Under the pieces are notes generated by a model, which saw only the letters and a list, made by a program, of their open reading frames with translations, was not told the origin of the DNA and ran no database searches. Positions 19,501-28,739 of a stretch of 64,000 nt of DNA are shown here, piece after piece. How positions within the stretch are numbered: the stretch's first letter is position 1; each line of letters opens with the position of its first letter. The position numbers and the translations under genes were made by a program. The stretch is taken from NCBI GenBank assembly GCA_004017535.1, contig SAJS01000002.1, positions 248,001-312,000 on the forward strand, written 5' to 3'. The stretch comes from Mesorhizobium sp. (lineage in GTDB: Bacteria > Pseudomonadota > Alphaproteobacteria > Rhizobiales > Rhizobiaceae).

Positions 19501-20205
19501 CTATTCCGCGAAGGTCACCCAGTCCTCGAGCGGCGCTCGGTCGGTGCGGAACTCGTTCTCCGGCTTGGATGTATCCTCATAGCCGAGCGCCATGCCGCAG
19601 ACGACGATCTCCTCGTCGGGAATGTTGAGCACCGGTCGGATCTGCCGATGGTAAGGAGCGAAGGCCGCCTGCGGACAGGTATGCAGCCCCCTGGCCCGTG
19701 CAGCGACCATGATGTTCTGCAGGAACATGCCGTAGTCGATCCACGAGCCCTGGTTCAGTCTCCGGTCGATCGTGAAGATCATGCCGACCGGCGCATCGAA
19801 GAAGATGAAGTTGCGGTCGTGCTGCGCCCGCATCTTGTCAACCTCGCGCCGGCCGATGCCCAGCGCGCCGTAAAGGCCGAAGCCATTGGCGCGGCGGCGC
19901 GTCAGATAGGGTTCGAAGAACTGATCAGGATAATAACGATACTCGTCCCACTCGGCCTTTTCGGCGCGGATGCCGGAGTTGAGGATCGCGTCACTGATGC
20001 GCTGCTTGACCTCGCCCTTGGTCACATAGACGCGCCAGGGCTGCATGTTGGTGCCGGACGGCGCGCGCGAGGCGACCGCCAGGATCGCGCGGATCGTGTC
20101 GTCATCGACCATATCGGGCAGGAAAGCGCGCACCGACCGGCGCGAGGTGATCGCCTCATCGACGATCTCCGCATCCGACGCGATCCGGATGTTCTTCTCA
20201 AGCAT
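19501..20205 (-). CDS. Nitroreductase family FMN oxidoreductase
   Basis: 234 residues from the ATG at 20203-20205. 'RRSVRAFLPDMVDD' and 'APSGTNMQPWRVYV' are the FMN-binding N-terminus of the NfsA/NfsB fold, and 'PDEEIVVCGMALGYED' is the C-terminal core. Such enzymes reduce nitroaromatics, quinones or enones with NAD(P)H. It diverges from the XRE-cupin regulator, with 236 bp between that hold two operator-like sites, so it may be a target of that regulator. Confidence 0.9.
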   Translation of the reverse strand: MLEKNIRIASDAEIVDEAITSRRSVRAFLPDMVDDDTIRAILAVASRAPSGTNMQPWRVYVTKGEVKQRISDAILNSGIRAEKAEWDEYRYYPDQFFEPYLTRRRANGFGLYGALGIGRREVDKMRAQHDRNFIFFDAPVGMIFTIDRRLNQGSWIDYGMFLQNIMVAARARGLHTCPQAAFAPYHRQIRPVLNIPDEEIVVCGMALGYEDTSKPENEFRTDRAPLEDWVTFAE

Positions 20206-20368
20206 GGGTCGTCCCTTTCGGCATGGCCAGAAACCCACAACCCGGTTTCCTTGACGACCATCCGCAGACTATGAACTAGAATTGGTCTCCGACCGGGCGC
20301 CCCACTCGCCGCTCGTGCGCGAGCCTTTGCATCAACAGCCGAAAACGCGCAAGCAAATCTTGTGGCAT

Positions 20369-20433
20369 ATGAAAATCTCCTTGATTTTTTCATGGTTTTA
20401 CCCTCTCATGAAATTTATCCGGATTTTTTCACG
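20369..20433 (+). promoter_or_regulatory. Pair of 26-bp operator-like pseudopalindromes upstream of the XRE-cupin regulator
   Basis: Two sites of identical length, 20369-20394 and 20408-20433, read ATGAAAATC ... GATTTTTTCATG and ATGAAATTT ... GATTTTTTCACG. They agree at most positions, are each nearly palindromic (TGAAAA/TTTTCA) and start 39 bp apart. The region is far more AT-rich than its surroundings. They end eight bases before the regulator's start, the typical position of an autoregulatory operator. Confidence 0.6.
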
Positions 20434-20441
20434 AGAAGCCT

Positions 20442-21029
20442 TTGAGCTCGACCACGGCCAGATCGGAGCAGGACAACGGTGACCGGCTGCTGGCCGGCGA
20501 CATCCGCGCGCTGCGCAAGGCACGCGGCCTCACGCTCAGTGAAATTGCGCTCAAGTTGGGCCGTTCGGTTGGCTGGGTCAGCCAGGTCGAGCGCGGCCTC
20601 TCGGTGCCTTCGGTCGGCGACTTGCGGGCCTTCGCCGACCTCTTCGATGTACCGATCAGCCTGTTCTTCAGTCATGACGTGCCGGCCGAGGAAGAGCGTG
20701 GCGTGATCGTGCGCGCCGGCCGCCGCCGGGTGCTTGGCACAAGCGAAACGGGTCTGGTGGAGGAGCTTCTGTCGCCCGATCTCGGAGGTAGTTTCGAGGT
20801 GGTACGCTCGGTGTTCGCGCCCGGCGCCGAGATGAAGGCCGCAGCATTTCGGCCAACCGAGGAGGCCGGATACATCGTCTCCGGACTGTTCGACATCGAG
20901 ATAGCGGGCGTCTGGCATCGGCTTGGCGAAGGTGACTCGTTTCGCTTCGAGGGCAAGCCTTATCGCTGGCGCAATCCGGGCACCGAGCCGGCCGTGGTGA
21001 TCTGGGTGGTTTCACCACCGGTATATTGA
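20442..21029 (+). CDS. XRE-family transcriptional regulator with C-terminal cupin domain
   Basis: 195 residues. The helix-turn-helix lies at about 18-72 ('IRALRKARGLTLSEIALKLG', 'SVGWVSQVERGLSVPSVGDL') and a small-molecule-sensing cupin barrel at about 115-192 ('EEAGYIVSGLFDIEIAGVWH', 'LGEGDSFRFEGKPYRWRNPG'). The PuuR-like architecture usually controls catabolism of amines or amino acids by binding the substrate in the cupin. The start is a TTG with a weak ribosome-binding site, so the exact N-terminus is uncertain. It lies 102 bp upstream of the demethylase operon and is the obvious candidate regulator. Confidence 0.88.
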   Translation: MSSTTARSEQDNGDRLLAGDIRALRKARGLTLSEIALKLGRSVGWVSQVERGLSVPSVGDLRAFADLFDVPISLFFSHDVPAEEERGVIVRAGRRRVLGTSETGLVEELLSPDLGGSFEVVRSVFAPGAEMKAAAFRPTEEAGYIVSGLFDIEIAGVWHRLGEGDSFRFEGKPYRWRNPGTEPAVVIWVVSPPVY

Positions 21030-21033
21030 ACAT

Positions 21034-21114
21034 TGCATGCCGCCCAAAAGTGCCCAGCGGTTTTGGGGCAACTGCATGCATAAAAGGAAGCAAAGCGCGA
21101 TATGTCGCGCTTTG
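21034..21114 (+). repeat. Two-module hairpin repeat, family B, copy 4, in the leader of the demethylase operon
   Basis: Module 1 is GCATGCCGCCCAAAAGTG ... AGCGGTTTTGGGGCAACTGCATGC. Module 2 is a perfect hairpin with 10-base arms CAAAGCGCGA (21091-21100) and TCGCGCTTTG (21105-21114) around TATG. The Shine-Dalgarno GAGGAG of the next gene begins only a few bases later, so the hairpin could affect translation or act as an attenuator. Confidence 0.8.
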
Positions 21115-21131
21115 AACTTGAGGAGAAAAAC

Positions 21132-23585
21132 ATGGCCGGTTTGCCGACCACGGCACGCGTGGTGATCATCGGAGGCGGTGTCGTCGGCTGCTCATCGCTT
21201 TATCATCTGTGCAAGGCGGGCTGGACAGACTGCGTGCTTCTGGAAAAGAACGAGCTGACCTCGGGCTCAACCTGGCATGCCGCCGGCAACGTGCCGACCT
21301 TCTCCTCGTCCTGGTCGCTGATGAACATGCAGCGCTATTCGACCGAACTCTACCGGGGCCTGGCCGAAGCCGTCGACTATCCGATGAACTACCATGTCAC
21401 CGGCTCGCTCCGGCTCGCTCACACCAACGAACGCATGCAGGAATTCCAACGCGCCAAGGGCATGGGCCGCTACCAGGGCATGGACATTGACGTGGTCGGC
21501 CTCGACGAGATCAAGCGACGCTACCCCTTCATCGAGACGCATGAGCTGAAGGGCGCCCTTTACGATCCGAGCGACGGCGACATCGATCCGGCGCAGCTGA
21601 CCCAGGCGCTGGCCAAGGGCGCGCGCGACATGGGCGCCAGGATCATCCGCTTCTGCCCGGTGACCGGCGTGCGCCGCGAGAACGGCGAATGGGTGGTCGA
21701 AACACCGCAAGGCGAGATCCGCTGCGAGATCGTCATCAACGCGGCCGGCTACCGCGCGGCTGAAGTCGGCAAGATGTTCGGCCGCGACGTGCCGATGATG
21801 GTGATGAGCCACCAGTATATATTGTTCGAGGAAATCCCCGAGCTTGCCGCCTGGACGAAGGAGCAGGGTCACAAATTGCCGCTGCTGCGCGACGTCGACA
21901 CGTCCTATTACCTGCGCCAGGAAAAGAGCGGCATGAATCTCGGGCCCTATGAGCGCAATTGCCGCGCGCATTGGGCGACCCACAACGATCCGATGCCGGA
22001 GGATTTTTCCTTCCAGCTTTTCCCCGATGATCTCGACCGTCTCGAGCATTATCTGGCGGATGCCGTCGCGCGCGTGCCGATCCTCGGCACAGCCGGTCTT
22101 TCCAAGGTGATCAACGGCCCGATCCCCTACGCGCCGGACGGCAACCCGCTGATCGGGCCGATGCCCGGCGTGCCGAACGCCTTCGAGGCCTGCGTCTTCA
22201 CCTTCGGCATCGCGCAAGGCGGCGGCGCCGGCAAGGTGCTGGCCGAATGGGTGACCGAGGGCCAGACCGAATGGGACATGTGGTCCTGCGATCCGCGCCG
22301 TTTCACCAGCTTCGCCTCGGCGCCCGACTATTGCGTCGCAAAGGGGATGGAGATCTACGGCAACGAATACGCCATCCAGTTCCCGCGCCATGCCTGGCCG
22401 GAGGGGCGCAACCGCAAGCTGTCGCCGCTGCACGAGCGCATCAAGGCGCTGGGCGGCCAGTTCGACGCCTATAATGGCTGGGAACGCGCCACCTGGTATG
22501 CGAGGTCCGGCGACGACACCTCCGAGGAAGCGACACTCACCTTCCGCCGCGAAGGGCCGTGGCATAGCGCGACCCGGGAAGAATGCCTCGCCGTGCGCGA
22601 CGCCGCCGGCATCCTCGATCTGCCCGGCTTCTCGCGCTTCAACCTCGAAGGTCCGGGCGCCGCCGACTGGCTGTCGCTGCAGGTCACCGGCCTGGTGCCA
22701 AAACCCGGCCGCATCGGCCTCGCCTATTTCGCCGATGACAAGGGCCGCATCGTCACCGAAATGTCGGTCGTGCGCCATGGCGAAGACCAGATGACGCTGA
22801 TCACCGCGGCGGTGGCGCAGTGGCACGACTTCGAATGGCTGAAGTCGCGCATGCCGGCCGACGCAGCCTTCACGCTGACCGACCGTACAGAGGAATACTC
22901 GACCCAGATTCTCGCCGGCCCGAATTCGCGCAAAATCCTGGCTGAAGTCTGCGATGCCGACCTGACCCTGCCCTGGCTCACGCATCAGGAAACGACGGTT
23001 GCCGGGCGCTGGGCGAAGCTGGTGCGCGTCTCCTTCGCCGGCGAGCTCGGCTGGGAAATCCACACCAAGGTTGCCGACACGCTTACTGTCTTCGATGCCG
23101 TCTGGGCCGCCGGCCAGAAGCACGGCCTGAAGCCTTTCGGGATGTATGCGCTGGATTCGCTGCGGCTGGAAAAAGGCTACCGCACCTGGAAGGGCGATCT
23201 GTCGACCGACTATTCGATCCTGCAGGGCGGACTGGAGCGCTTCGTCAAATGGGACAAGCCCGATTTCCGCGGCAAGGCGGCCTTGCTCAATGAGAAACAG
23301 CAAGGCGTGAAGAAGCGCTTCGTCACGCTGGTGGTCGAGAACCCCGGCGACTGCGACGCGCCCTACATGTCGACGCTCTGGCACGACGGCAGGATCGTCG
23401 GCGAGACGACCTCGGGCGGCTGGGGCCACCGTGTCAGCAAGTCGATCGCGCTCGGCATGCTCCGCACCGACCTGACCGAGCCAGGCACGGCGGTCGAGGT
23501 TGAGATTTTTGGCGATCGCTTCAAAGCCATCGTGCAGAAGGACGAGCCGCTATGGGATCCGAAGAACGAGAGATTGCGCGCATGA
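21132..23585 (+). CDS. FAD/GcvT-type N-methyl dehydrogenase (dimethylglycine/sarcosine dehydrogenase family), first of operon
   Basis: 817 residues. The FAD motif 'VVIIGGGVVGCSSLYHL' is near the N-terminus. 'SGSTWHAAGNV' contains His49, the position of the histidine that carries covalent FAD in dimethylglycine and sarcosine dehydrogenases. The C-terminal half (about 425-810) is a GcvT tetrahydrofolate domain ('VSFAGELGWEIH'). The predicted reaction is oxidative N-demethylation with transfer of the methyl carbon to THF. The ATG at 21132 follows TTGAGGAGAAAAAC, a strong ribosome-binding site. The stop overlaps the next start (ATGA). Confidence 0.92.
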   Translation: MAGLPTTARVVIIGGGVVGCSSLYHLCKAGWTDCVLLEKNELTSGSTWHAAGNVPTFSSSWSLMNMQRYSTELYRGLAEAVDYPMNYHVTGSLRLAHTNERMQEFQRAKGMGRYQGMDIDVVGLDEIKRRYPFIETHELKGALYDPSDGDIDPAQLTQALAKGARDMGARIIRFCPVTGVRRENGEWVVETPQGEIRCEIVINAAGYRAAEVGKMFGRDVPMMVMSHQYILFEEIPELAAWTKEQGHKLPLLRDVDTSYYLRQEKSGMNLGPYERNCRAHWATHNDPMPEDFSFQLFPDDLDRLEHYLADAVARVPILGTAGLSKVINGPIPYAPDGNPLIGPMPGVPNAFEACVFTFGIAQGGGAGKVLAEWVTEGQTEWDMWSCDPRRFTSFASAPDYCVAKGMEIYGNEYAIQFPRHAWPEGRNRKLSPLHERIKALGGQFDAYNGWERATWYARSGDDTSEEATLTFRREGPWHSATREECLAVRDAAGILDLPGFSRFNLEGPGAADWLSLQVTGLVPKPGRIGLAYFADDKGRIVTEMSVVRHGEDQMTLITAAVAQWHDFEWLKSRMPADAAFTLTDRTEEYSTQILAGPNSRKILAEVCDADLTLPWLTHQETTVAGRWAKLVRVSFAGELGWEIHTKVADTLTVFDAVWAAGQKHGLKPFGMYALDSLRLEKGYRTWKGDLSTDYSILQGGLERFVKWDKPDFRGKAALLNEKQQGVKKRFVTLVVENPGDCDAPYMSTLWHDGRIVGETTSGGWGHRVSKSIALGMLRTDLTEPGTAVEVEIFGDRFKAIVQKDEPLWDPKNERLRA

Positions 23586-24481
23586 CTTCCGTCATCCTCA
23601 CCGACGGCGGCATGGGTCAGGAACTGGTCCGGCGCAGCAAATCCGAGCCGACGGCGCTTTGGTCGGCCAGGGTGCTGATCGACGAGCCGGATCTGGTGCG
23701 CGACCTGCATGTCGAATTCATCAAGGCAGGTGCTCGCGTCATCACCATCAACACCTATGCGGCAACGCCGGAGCGCCTGGCGCGCGAGAGCGCAGAAGAT
23801 CTGTTCAAGCCTCTGCAGAAGCGCGGCATCGAACTGGCGACGCAGGCTCGCGACGAAGCGGGCGACACCGCGATCGCCGGGTGCCTGTCGCCTCTCTTCG
23901 GCAGCTACGCGCCGGCGCTGACTATCTCCTACGACGAAACGCTTGGTATCTATCGCCGCATCGTCGCCGAACAGGTCGATGGCGTCGACCTGTTCTTGTG
24001 CGAGACGATGGCCTCGGCTGACGAAGCGCGCGCGGCCGTCACCGCCGCCTCGGAAAGCGGCAAGCCGGTATGGGTGTCATGGACGCTCGCCGACCACGGC
24101 GCGCCACGCCTACGCAGCGGCGAGACCATTGCCGACGCGGTCGGCGCGCTCTGCGACCTCCCGGTCGCGGCCCGGCTTCTCAACTGCTGCCGGCCAGAAG
24201 CAATCTCCGCCGCGTTGCCGGAACTCATCGCGCTCGGCGGACCGGTTGGCGCTTACGCCAATGGCTTCACATCTGTCGAAGCGCTGAAGCATGGCGGCAC
24301 CGTCGACGTGCTGCACGCGCGCCACGATCTCGATCCGCAAGCCTATGCCGAGCAAGCCATGGGCTGGGTGGATGCCGGCGCCCGTATCGTCGGTGGCTGC
24401 TGCGAGGTCGGTCCCGCTCATATCGCTGCATTGCGCGACCGGCTCGAGCAGGCCGGCCATCGGATCTCGGGAGTTTCCTGA
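23582..24481 (+). CDS. Homocysteine S-methyltransferase family protein
   Basis: 299 residues of the Pfam S-methyl_trans barrel. Zinc-binding cysteines are in 'LLNCC' (Cys202/203) and 'GGCCEVGP' (Cys273, Cys274), the site that activates homocysteine thiolate. The family uses betaine, S-methylmethionine or other methyl donors to make methionine. Its place between two N-methyl dehydrogenases makes a betaine-homocysteine methyltransferase role attractive, since such an enzyme turns glycine betaine into dimethylglycine, the substrate class of its neighbours. Both ends overlap the adjacent genes. Confidence 0.9.
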   Translation: MTSVILTDGGMGQELVRRSKSEPTALWSARVLIDEPDLVRDLHVEFIKAGARVITINTYAATPERLARESAEDLFKPLQKRGIELATQARDEAGDTAIAGCLSPLFGSYAPALTISYDETLGIYRRIVAEQVDGVDLFLCETMASADEARAAVTAASESGKPVWVSWTLADHGAPRLRSGETIADAVGALCDLPVAARLLNCCRPEAISAALPELIALGGPVGAYANGFTSVEALKHGGTVDVLHARHDLDPQAYAEQAMGWVDAGARIVGGCCEVGPAHIAALRDRLEQAGHRISGVS

Positions 24482-25662
24482 TGCCAAGACCATCAAAGCG
24501 CATTACCGCTATCGTTCCTTCGGGCAAGGACGGCTGGGAGGTCCATTCGGCCGCCTGGGCCCGCCAGCAGGCCGGCGAGGACATCATCATGCTGTCGGTC
24601 GGTGACCACGACTTCGACACGCCTTCGGAAACGATCGAAGCCTGCGTCAACGCCGTGCGCGGCAGCAACCATCATTATACGCCGCTGCCCGGCCTGCCGC
24701 GTCTGCGCAAGGCAATGGCGGCGGCATCCACCGCCTGCACCGGCATCGAGACGGAGCCGGACGAGATCATCGCCACGCAAGGCGGCCAGGCAGCACTTTA
24801 CGCCGCTGTGCAGACCGTGCTCGATCCTGGCGACCACGCCATCGTCGTTGCGCCCTATTACGCCACTTACCCCAACACCTTCAGCGCCGCCGGCGCGACC
24901 TTCACTGTGGTCGAGACACCGGCAGAGGACGGGTTCCAGCCCCGCGCGGACATGATCCGCGCCGCGCTGAGGCCCAACACCCGCGCCATCCTGATCAACA
25001 CGCCGAACAATCCGACCGGCGCCGTCTATTCGCGCGAGCGACTGGAGGAGTTGGCCGCGATCTGCAAGGAGCACGATCTCTGGCTGCTGTCCGACGAGGT
25101 CTACTGGACGCTGGGCGGCGGCGAGCACATCTCGCCGCGCTCGCTGCCCGGCATGGCCGAGCGCACGCTGGTCATCAATTCGATGTCGAAAAGCCACGGC
25201 ATGACGGGATGGCGCATGGGCTGGCTGACCGGCCCGACTGAGATGATCCGGCTGCTCACCGATCTCAACCTCGTGACGACCTACGGCCTGCCGGCCTTCA
25301 TCTCGATCGCCTGCGCCGAAGCGCTCGAGAACCACTATGGCGTAAAAGAGATCGCCGAACGCTACGCCGCGCGCCGCGCCCTGATGCTGGAGGCCATACG
25401 CGGCATGAACGACGTCACCGTGCACGGCTCGGAAGGCGGCATGTATGTCATGCTCGATATCTCCGCCATCGAGCCCGACGACGAGAAATTCGCCTGGGGG
25501 CTGCTCGACAAGGAGAAGGTCGGCGTTATGCCCGGATCGAGCTTCGGCGAGGCCGCCGCCGGGCACATCCGCATCAGCCTCTGCCAGCCGGAGCCCATCC
25601 TTAAGGAAGCAGCGCTTCGCCTGCGCCGCTTCGCTTCCAATTACCGCCGCGAGGCCGCATGA
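24481..25662 (+). CDS. Class I/II pyridoxal-phosphate aminotransferase
   Basis: 393 residues with the fold-type I signature: 'TPNNPTG' (174-180), 'LSDEVYW' (Asp205) and the Schiff-base lysine Lys237 in 'SMSKSHGMTGWRMGW'. It transfers an amino group between an amino acid and a 2-oxo acid; the specific pair is not evident. TGATG overlaps couple it to the methyltransferase gene, and its own stop overlaps the next start as ATGA. In this operon it may handle the amino acid left after demethylation (glycine or another amino acid), but that is inference. Confidence 0.92.
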   Translation: MPRPSKRITAIVPSGKDGWEVHSAAWARQQAGEDIIMLSVGDHDFDTPSETIEACVNAVRGSNHHYTPLPGLPRLRKAMAAASTACTGIETEPDEIIATQGGQAALYAAVQTVLDPGDHAIVVAPYYATYPNTFSAAGATFTVVETPAEDGFQPRADMIRAALRPNTRAILINTPNNPTGAVYSRERLEELAAICKEHDLWLLSDEVYWTLGGGEHISPRSLPGMAERTLVINSMSKSHGMTGWRMGWLTGPTEMIRLLTDLNLVTTYGLPAFISIACAEALENHYGVKEIAERYAARRALMLEAIRGMNDVTVHGSEGGMYVMLDISAIEPDDEKFAWGLLDKEKVGVMPGSSFGEAAAGHIRISLCQPEPILKEAALRLRRFASNYRREAA

Positions 25663-28106
25663 CCAAGACTGTCCCCAGCAAAGCCCGCGCTGTGATCATC
25701 GGCGGCGGCGTCTCCGGCTGCTCGGTCGCCTATCATCTGGCCAAGCTCGGCTGGACTGACATCGTGCTGCTCGAACGCAAGCAGCTCACTTGCGGCACCA
25801 CCTGGCACGCGGCCGGCCTGATCGGCCAATTGCGCGGCTCGCAGAACATGACGCGGCTGGCGAAATACTCGGCCGACCTCTACGTCAAGCTCGAAGCCGA
25901 GACCGATGTCGGCACCGGCATGCGCCAGGTCGGCTCGATCACCGTCGCTCTGACCGAGGAACGCAAGCACGAGATCTACAGGCAGGCCTCGCTCGCCCGT
26001 GCCTTCGATGTCGACGTGCGCGAGATTTCGCCGCGCGAGGTCAAGGAGATGTATCCACACCTCAATGTCTCCGACGTGGTCGGCGCCGTGCATCTGCCGC
26101 TCGACGGCCAGTGCGACCCGGCCAACATCGCCATGGCACTGGCCAAGGGCGCGCGCCAGCGCGGCGCGACAATAATCGAGAACGTCAAGGTCACCAAGGT
26201 CCACACGAAGAACGGCCGCGTCTCCGGCGTCTCCTGGGCGCAAGGCGAGGACCAGGGCACGATCGAGACCGACATCGTCGTCAACTGCGCCGGCATGTGG
26301 GCGCGCGAGCTCGGGCGTCAGAACGGCGTCACCATCCCGCTGCATGCCTGCGAGCATTTCTACCTCGTCACCGAACCTATCCCGGGCCTGTCGCGCCTGC
26401 CGGTGCTGCGCGTGCCGGACGAGTGCGCCTATTACAAGGAGGACGCCGGCAAGATGATGCTGGGCGCCTTCGAGCCGGTGGCGAAACCCTGGGGCATGGA
26501 CGGCATCCGCGAGGATTTCTGCTTCGACCAGCTACCCGAGGACATGGATCATTTCGAGCCGATCCTCGAAATGGGCGTGAACCGTATGCCGATGCTGGGC
26601 ACCGCCGGCATCCACACCTTCTTCAACGGTCCCGAGAGTTTCACGCCCGACGATCGCTATTATCTCGGCGAGGCGCCCGAGCTTTCAGGCTACTGGATGG
26701 CTACCGGCTATAATTCGATCGGCATCGTCTCGTCGGGCGGCGCCGGCATGGCGCTGGCGCAATGGATCAACGACGGCGAGCCGCCCTTCGACCTGTGGGA
26801 GGTCGACATCCGCCGCGCCCAGCCCTTCCAGAAGAACCGCCGCTATCTCAAGGAGCGCGTCTCCGAAACGCTTGGCCTGCTCTATGCCGACCATTTCCCC
26901 TACCGCCAGATGGCGACCTCGCGCGGCGTGCGCCGCTCGCCCTTGCATGAACATTTGAAGGCACGCGGCGCCGTCTTCGGCGAGGTGGCGGGTTGGGAGC
27001 GCGCCAATTGGTTTGCCCGCGAAGGCCAGGAGCGCGAATACCGCTATTCCTGGAAGCGGCAGAACTGGTTCGACAACCAGCGCGAGGAACATCTCGCGGT
27101 GCGCAACGGCGTCGGCCTGTTCGACATGACCTCCTTCGGCAAGATCCGCGTCGAGGGCCGCGACGCCTGCGCGTTCTTGCAAAGGCTCTGCGCCAACGAC
27201 ATGGACGTCGCGCCGGGCAAGATCGTCTACACGCAGATGCTCAACCAGCGCGGCGGCATCGAGAGCGACCTCACTGTGACGCGGCTTTCGGAAACAGCCT
27301 ATTTCCTGGTCGTGCCAGGCGCCACGCTGCAGCGTCATCTTGCCTGGCTGAGAAAGCATGTGGCCGACGAGTTCGTCGTCATCACCGACGTCACCGCCGC
27401 CGAAGCCGTGATCTGCGTGACGGGTCCGGAGGCGCGTAAACTGATCCAGAAGGTCAGCCCGAACGACTTCTCCAACGAAGCCAATCCGTTCGGCACGTTC
27501 CAGGAGATCGAGATCGGCATGGGGCTGGCCCGCGCCCACCGCGTCACCTATGTCGGCGAGCTTGGCTGGGAACTCTATGTCTCGACCGAGCAGGCCGCCC
27601 ATGTCTTCGAGGCGATCACTGAAGCCGGCGCCGATGTCGGCCTGAAGCTCTGCGGCCTGCATACGCTCGATTCCTGCCGCATCGAAAAGGCCTTCCGCCA
27701 TTTTGGCCACGACATCACTGATGAGGACAATGTACTGGAGGCCGGCCTGGGCTTCACGGTGAAGACCAGCAAAGCCGACTTTATCGGCCGCGATGCCGTG
27801 CTCAGGAAGAAGGAAGCCGGCCTGTCTCGCCGGCTGGTGCAGTTCCGCCTGAAAGACCCTGAGCCCCTGCTCTTCCACAACGAGGCCATCCTGCGCGACG
27901 GCCGGATTGTCGGCCCGATCACCTCGGGCAATTACGGCCACCACCTCGGCGGCGCGATCGGGCTTGGCTATGTGCCCTGTGAGGCTGAGAGCGAGGCGGA
28001 TGTGCTGGCTTCCTCCTACGAGGTGGAGATCGCAGGAGAACGCTTCGCGGCGGAGACTTCGCTTAGGCCGATGTATGATCCGAAGGCGGAGCGCGTGAAG
28101 ATGTAG
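25659..28106 (+). CDS. FAD/GcvT-type N-methyl dehydrogenase (dimethylglycine/sarcosine dehydrogenase family), last of operon
   Basis: 815 residues with 'AVIIGGGVSGCSVAYHLAKL' near the N-terminus and 'CGTTWHAAGLIGQL' containing His50, the covalent-FAD position. An FAO_M linker and a C-terminal GcvT domain (about 425-810, 'TYVGELGWELYV') complete it. It is a paralogue of the first gene of the operon and resembles true dimethylglycine dehydrogenase more closely in the 'TTWHAAG' region. Having two different demethylases in one operon suggests successive demethylation steps. Confidence 0.93.
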   Translation: MTKTVPSKARAVIIGGGVSGCSVAYHLAKLGWTDIVLLERKQLTCGTTWHAAGLIGQLRGSQNMTRLAKYSADLYVKLEAETDVGTGMRQVGSITVALTEERKHEIYRQASLARAFDVDVREISPREVKEMYPHLNVSDVVGAVHLPLDGQCDPANIAMALAKGARQRGATIIENVKVTKVHTKNGRVSGVSWAQGEDQGTIETDIVVNCAGMWARELGRQNGVTIPLHACEHFYLVTEPIPGLSRLPVLRVPDECAYYKEDAGKMMLGAFEPVAKPWGMDGIREDFCFDQLPEDMDHFEPILEMGVNRMPMLGTAGIHTFFNGPESFTPDDRYYLGEAPELSGYWMATGYNSIGIVSSGGAGMALAQWINDGEPPFDLWEVDIRRAQPFQKNRRYLKERVSETLGLLYADHFPYRQMATSRGVRRSPLHEHLKARGAVFGEVAGWERANWFAREGQEREYRYSWKRQNWFDNQREEHLAVRNGVGLFDMTSFGKIRVEGRDACAFLQRLCANDMDVAPGKIVYTQMLNQRGGIESDLTVTRLSETAYFLVVPGATLQRHLAWLRKHVADEFVVITDVTAAEAVICVTGPEARKLIQKVSPNDFSNEANPFGTFQEIEIGMGLARAHRVTYVGELGWELYVSTEQAAHVFEAITEAGADVGLKLCGLHTLDSCRIEKAFRHFGHDITDEDNVLEAGLGFTVKTSKADFIGRDAVLRKKEAGLSRRLVQFRLKDPEPLLFHNEAILRDGRIVGPITSGNYGHHLGGAIGLGYVPCEAESEADVLASSYEVEIAGERFAAETSLRPMYDPKAERVKM

Positions 28107-28151
28107 TGCGGCTCTCCCTCCTCCCCTTGCAAAGGGAGAAGGAAAGGCGCT

Positions 28152-28739
28152 TCAAAACCTTTCCAGCTTCGCCCGCACCTTCCCCAAAAATGCCGCCCGG
28201 CTCTTCGGCGTCGACGAATCCATCAGATAATGCGCCAGGAAGAACGTCTTGCAGCGCGTGGCGCAGAGCGCCCGCATGCCGCGCAGGATGGTCTTGCGGC
28301 CCGGCTGGCCGACGACGACGCTCCACCAGGTCGGCGCGCCGCAGGTGGTGATGACGCCGACCTTGGTGACATGCCGCATCAGCGACGTGATCCGCCCCTT
28401 GCCGGCCGGCAGCTTGAAGGCGATGTCCGTCGCCCAGACACGGTCGAACCAGCCCTTCAGCATCGCCGGCAGACCATACCACCAGGTCGGATAGATGAAG
28501 AGGATCGCTTCTGCCCACATAAGAAGATCGAAGTGCGGCTTGAGCGCCGGATCCTCCGGCGCCCGGTCATTGTAGAAGCGCCGCTCCTCGCAGCTCATCA
28601 CCGGATCGAAATTCTCGGCATAGAGGTCGAGCAGCCGCACGTCCCAGCCTCTTCGCGTCAGCACCTCGACGGCGGTGTCGCGGATCGCCGCGCAGTAGCT
28701 TTCCGGCACTGGATGGCAATAGACCACCAGCACGCGCAT
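28152..28739 (-). CDS. Flavodoxin-fold NAD(P)H oxidoreductase, NQO1/MdaB type (copy 2)
   Basis: 195 residues of the Flavodoxin_2 family: 'VLVVYCHPVPESYCAA' at the N-terminus binds FMN/FAD phosphate, and 'ILFIYPTWWYGLPAMLKGWFDRV' in the middle contacts the isoalloxazine. It is similar along its length to the adjacent gene, so the two arose by tandem duplication. The stop and start codons of the pair overlap (TGATG). It is the last gene of the amidohydrolase operon and probably supplies reduced flavin or reduces a quinone-like intermediate. Confidence 0.88.
   Translation of the reverse strand: MRVLVVYCHPVPESYCAAIRDTAVEVLTRRGWDVRLLDLYAENFDPVMSCEERRFYNDRAPEDPALKPHFDLLMWAEAILFIYPTWWYGLPAMLKGWFDRVWATDIAFKLPAGKGRITSLMRHVTKVGVITTCGAPTWWSVVVGQPGRKTILRGMRALCATRCKTFFLAHYLMDSSTPKSRAAFLGKVRAKLERF

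Noticed and set aside
21267-23429. Long minus-strand open frame of 720 codons opposite the first operon demethylase
   Set aside because: Mirror of the real gene in an antisense phase; no recognisable domain or ribosome site.
28107-28151. GGGAG/CTCCC hairpin between the convergent operons
   Set aside because: A stem can form, but no T run follows on either strand, so I do not call a terminator.
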